Source: Clostridiales bacterium
GTDB taxonomy: Bacteria > Bacillota > Clostridia > Tissierellales > Sedimentibacteraceae
Direction: 5' to 3'
NCBI GenBank assembly: GCA_003497505.1
Contig: DNNV01000090.1
Span: forward strand, 749 to 8,287
Length of the DNA stretch: 7,539 nucleotides
The notes beneath the pieces were generated by a model. That model saw only the letters and a program-made list of their open reading frames with translations. It was not told where the DNA came from and searched no databases. A program made the translations under genes and the position numbers. Below are positions 6,699 through 7,539 of this stretch, piece by piece (positions within the stretch are counted from its first letter, which is position 1; each line of letters opens with the position of its first letter).

Positions 6699-6727
6699 TT
6701 TATGACTTTCTTTTTCCGTGTTATAAT
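6699..6727 (+). promoter_or_regulatory. Extended -10 promoter of the gamma-carbonic-anhydrase-like gene
   Basis: A perfect TATAAT (6722-6727) is preceded by the extended -10 TGn (6719-6721). The best -35 at 17-nt spacing is only TTTATG (6699-6704), a common trade-off with an extended -10. An imperfect inverted repeat (AAGTTAT at 6683-6689 with ATGACTT at 6702-6708) overlaps the -35 and could be an operator, but it is short. Confidence 0.6.
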
Positions 6728-6754
6728 TACAATAACATATTGAGGAGGTGGAAA

Positions 6755-7539
6755 GTGGAAAATATTAAAATAGACGACTCTGCCAGACTAATCGGTAAGA
6801 TAAGGCTGGGAAAGGATGTATATGTTGCACAGGGGGCCGTTCTGCGCTCTGTTGATGACTCCGTAACCATCGGTAACAGATCATGGGTTCTTGAAAACTC
6901 AGTCCTTGTGGGAACGGCTGATAATCCTCTGAAAGTGGGCAGCAAGACTGTATTCGGTCACAAGTGTGTCGCTTTGGGAACAGAAATCGGTGATTTGTGC
7001 GAAATAGGAAACGGCGTTATTTTCCTTCCCGGCTCCAGAATCGGAAATATGTGCATTTTCGGAGAGGGAACAATAATACCGCCAGGTTGTGTTATACCGG
7101 ACGAATCCGTTGTGGTTGGAAGACCGGGAAGAATAATAAGGAAGCTGACGCCGGAAGATAAGCAAATGATTGCAAAAATGAGAGGTAACAATCTCTCATT
7201 GAGCGCGTACGATGAAAACATAGTGAGCAATGAACCGAAGGAAGGTGAAAAAATGGGAAAATTATATGAATACGGAGATAAATACCCTTTGATTGATGAT
7301 TCGGCCTTCATATATGATTCGGCTGAAATAACGGGGGACGTAGTAATAGGAAGCAACTCCATTATAGCGTCGGGAGTGAAAATAATCGGAAATTCACACG
7401 GACCGGTTAAAATAGGCTGCAATGTGCAAATTCTCGAGAACTCAGTATTGCATTTGCTGCCCGACAATGAACTGATAATTGAAGACAATGTCATAATAGG
7501 ACCGGGCTGCATAATCCATGGAACTACCATAGGTGCATG
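6755..7539 (+). CDS. Tandem gamma-carbonic-anhydrase-like hexapeptide protein (runs off window)
   Basis: An open frame of at least 261 codons continues past the window end. It starts at GTG 6755, with AGGAGG at 6743-6748 six nt upstream. It encodes two left-handed beta-helix domains with hexapeptide repeats (IGxxxx spacing). Domain 1 spans about 6-132 and ends in VVVGRPGRIIRKL, the usual cap of gamma-carbonic anhydrases. A charged helix and linker cover about 132-170. Domain 2 begins about 178. Both domains begin with IDDSA (6-10, 180-184) and share LENSVL (46-51, 227-232), so they arose by duplication. The family zinc positions are split: domain 1 has Val52, His69, Leu74; domain 2 has His233, Pro250, His255. 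The catalytic Gln of NIQDG is Leu in both, so carbonic anhydrase activity is doubtful; a metal-binding, acyltransferase-like or structural role is possible. Family fold is secure, function is not. Confidence 0.88.
   Translation, partial: MENIKIDDSARLIGKIRLGKDVYVAQGAVLRSVDDSVTIGNRSWVLENSVLVGTADNPLKVGSKTVFGHKCVALGTEIGDLCEIGNGVIFLPGSRIGNMCIFGEGTIIPPGCVIPDESVVVGRPGRIIRKLTPEDKQMIAKMRGNNLSLSAYDENIVSNEPKEGEKMGKLYEYGDKYPLIDDSAFIYDSAEITGDVVIGSNSIIASGVKIIGNSHGPVKIGCNVQILENSVLHLLPDNELIIEDNVIIGPGCIIHGTTIGA
7238..7255 (+). promoter_or_regulatory. Possible internal translation start for domain 2 alone
   Basis: Within the interdomain linker, AAGGAAGG (7238-7245) stands 7 nt before an in-frame ATG (7253-7255, Met167). 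Initiation here would give a free-standing second domain beginning MGKLYEYGDKYPLIDDSA, which looks like a natural gamma-carbonic-anhydrase N-terminus. It may instead be a relic of a formerly separate gene. Use in vivo is not shown. Confidence 0.35.

Noticed and set aside
6958..7530. A 190-codon open frame on the minus strand, with shorter ones at 6727-6945 and 6899-7165.
   Set aside because: They lie opposite the hexapeptide-repeat gene, have no ribosome binding site and no family resemblance. The plus-strand frame has a promoter, a Shine-Dalgarno and clear domains.

Overview
The window looks like chromosomal DNA of a low-GC Gram-positive anaerobe, most likely a member of Clostridia. Three things point there: A/T-rich intergenic DNA with strong AGGAGG-type ribosome binding sites, genes of clostridial type (CsaA, long AlaX, free-standing ProX), and an ECF S component next to a TudS-related protein that matches the pair known as CD3073/CD3072 in Clostridioides difficile. 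Order or genus cannot be fixed from this alone. No phage, insertion sequence, CRISPR array, tRNA or rRNA is visible.

Layout. Positions 1-1359 (minus) hold alaX followed by the start of csaA, which leaves the window; both are tRNA-related. Positions 1416-2213 (minus) hold a secreted SH3b-NlpC/P60 cell-wall hydrolase with its own terminator and a consensus sigma-A promoter. That promoter stands back to back with the promoter of tag (2443-3000, plus), a 3-methyladenine DNA glycosylase. A shared hairpin at about 2995-3030 separates tag from a convergent three-gene minus-strand unit: ybjQ (5085-5405), proX (start corrected to 5064) and a beta-lactamase-fold serine hydrolase (3048-4493). Upstream of that unit, 5535-6579 (minus) is a tight two-gene operon: an ECF transporter S component and a TudS-like iron-sulfur desulfidase. 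This suggests uptake of a sulfur-bearing small molecule followed by removal of the sulfur. Divergent from it, a GTG-started gene on the plus strand (6755 to the window end) encodes at least two fused gamma-carbonic-anhydrase-type left-handed beta-helix domains.

The most notable observation is in that last gene. The three zinc histidines of the gamma-carbonic anhydrase family are divided between the two domains. Domain 1 keeps only the second ligand (His69) and domain 2 keeps only the first and third (His233, His255). In the known trimers, one subunit gives the first and third histidines and its neighbour gives the second, so this is the pattern expected if a complete site forms only between a domain 1 and a domain 2. 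The reading frame runs off the window, so the full domain number is unknown.

Two aminoacyl-tRNA trans-editing factors (AlaX and ProX) and a tRNA-binding-fold protein (CsaA) lie within about 5 kb, a loose translation-fidelity neighbourhood, but they are in separate transcription units.
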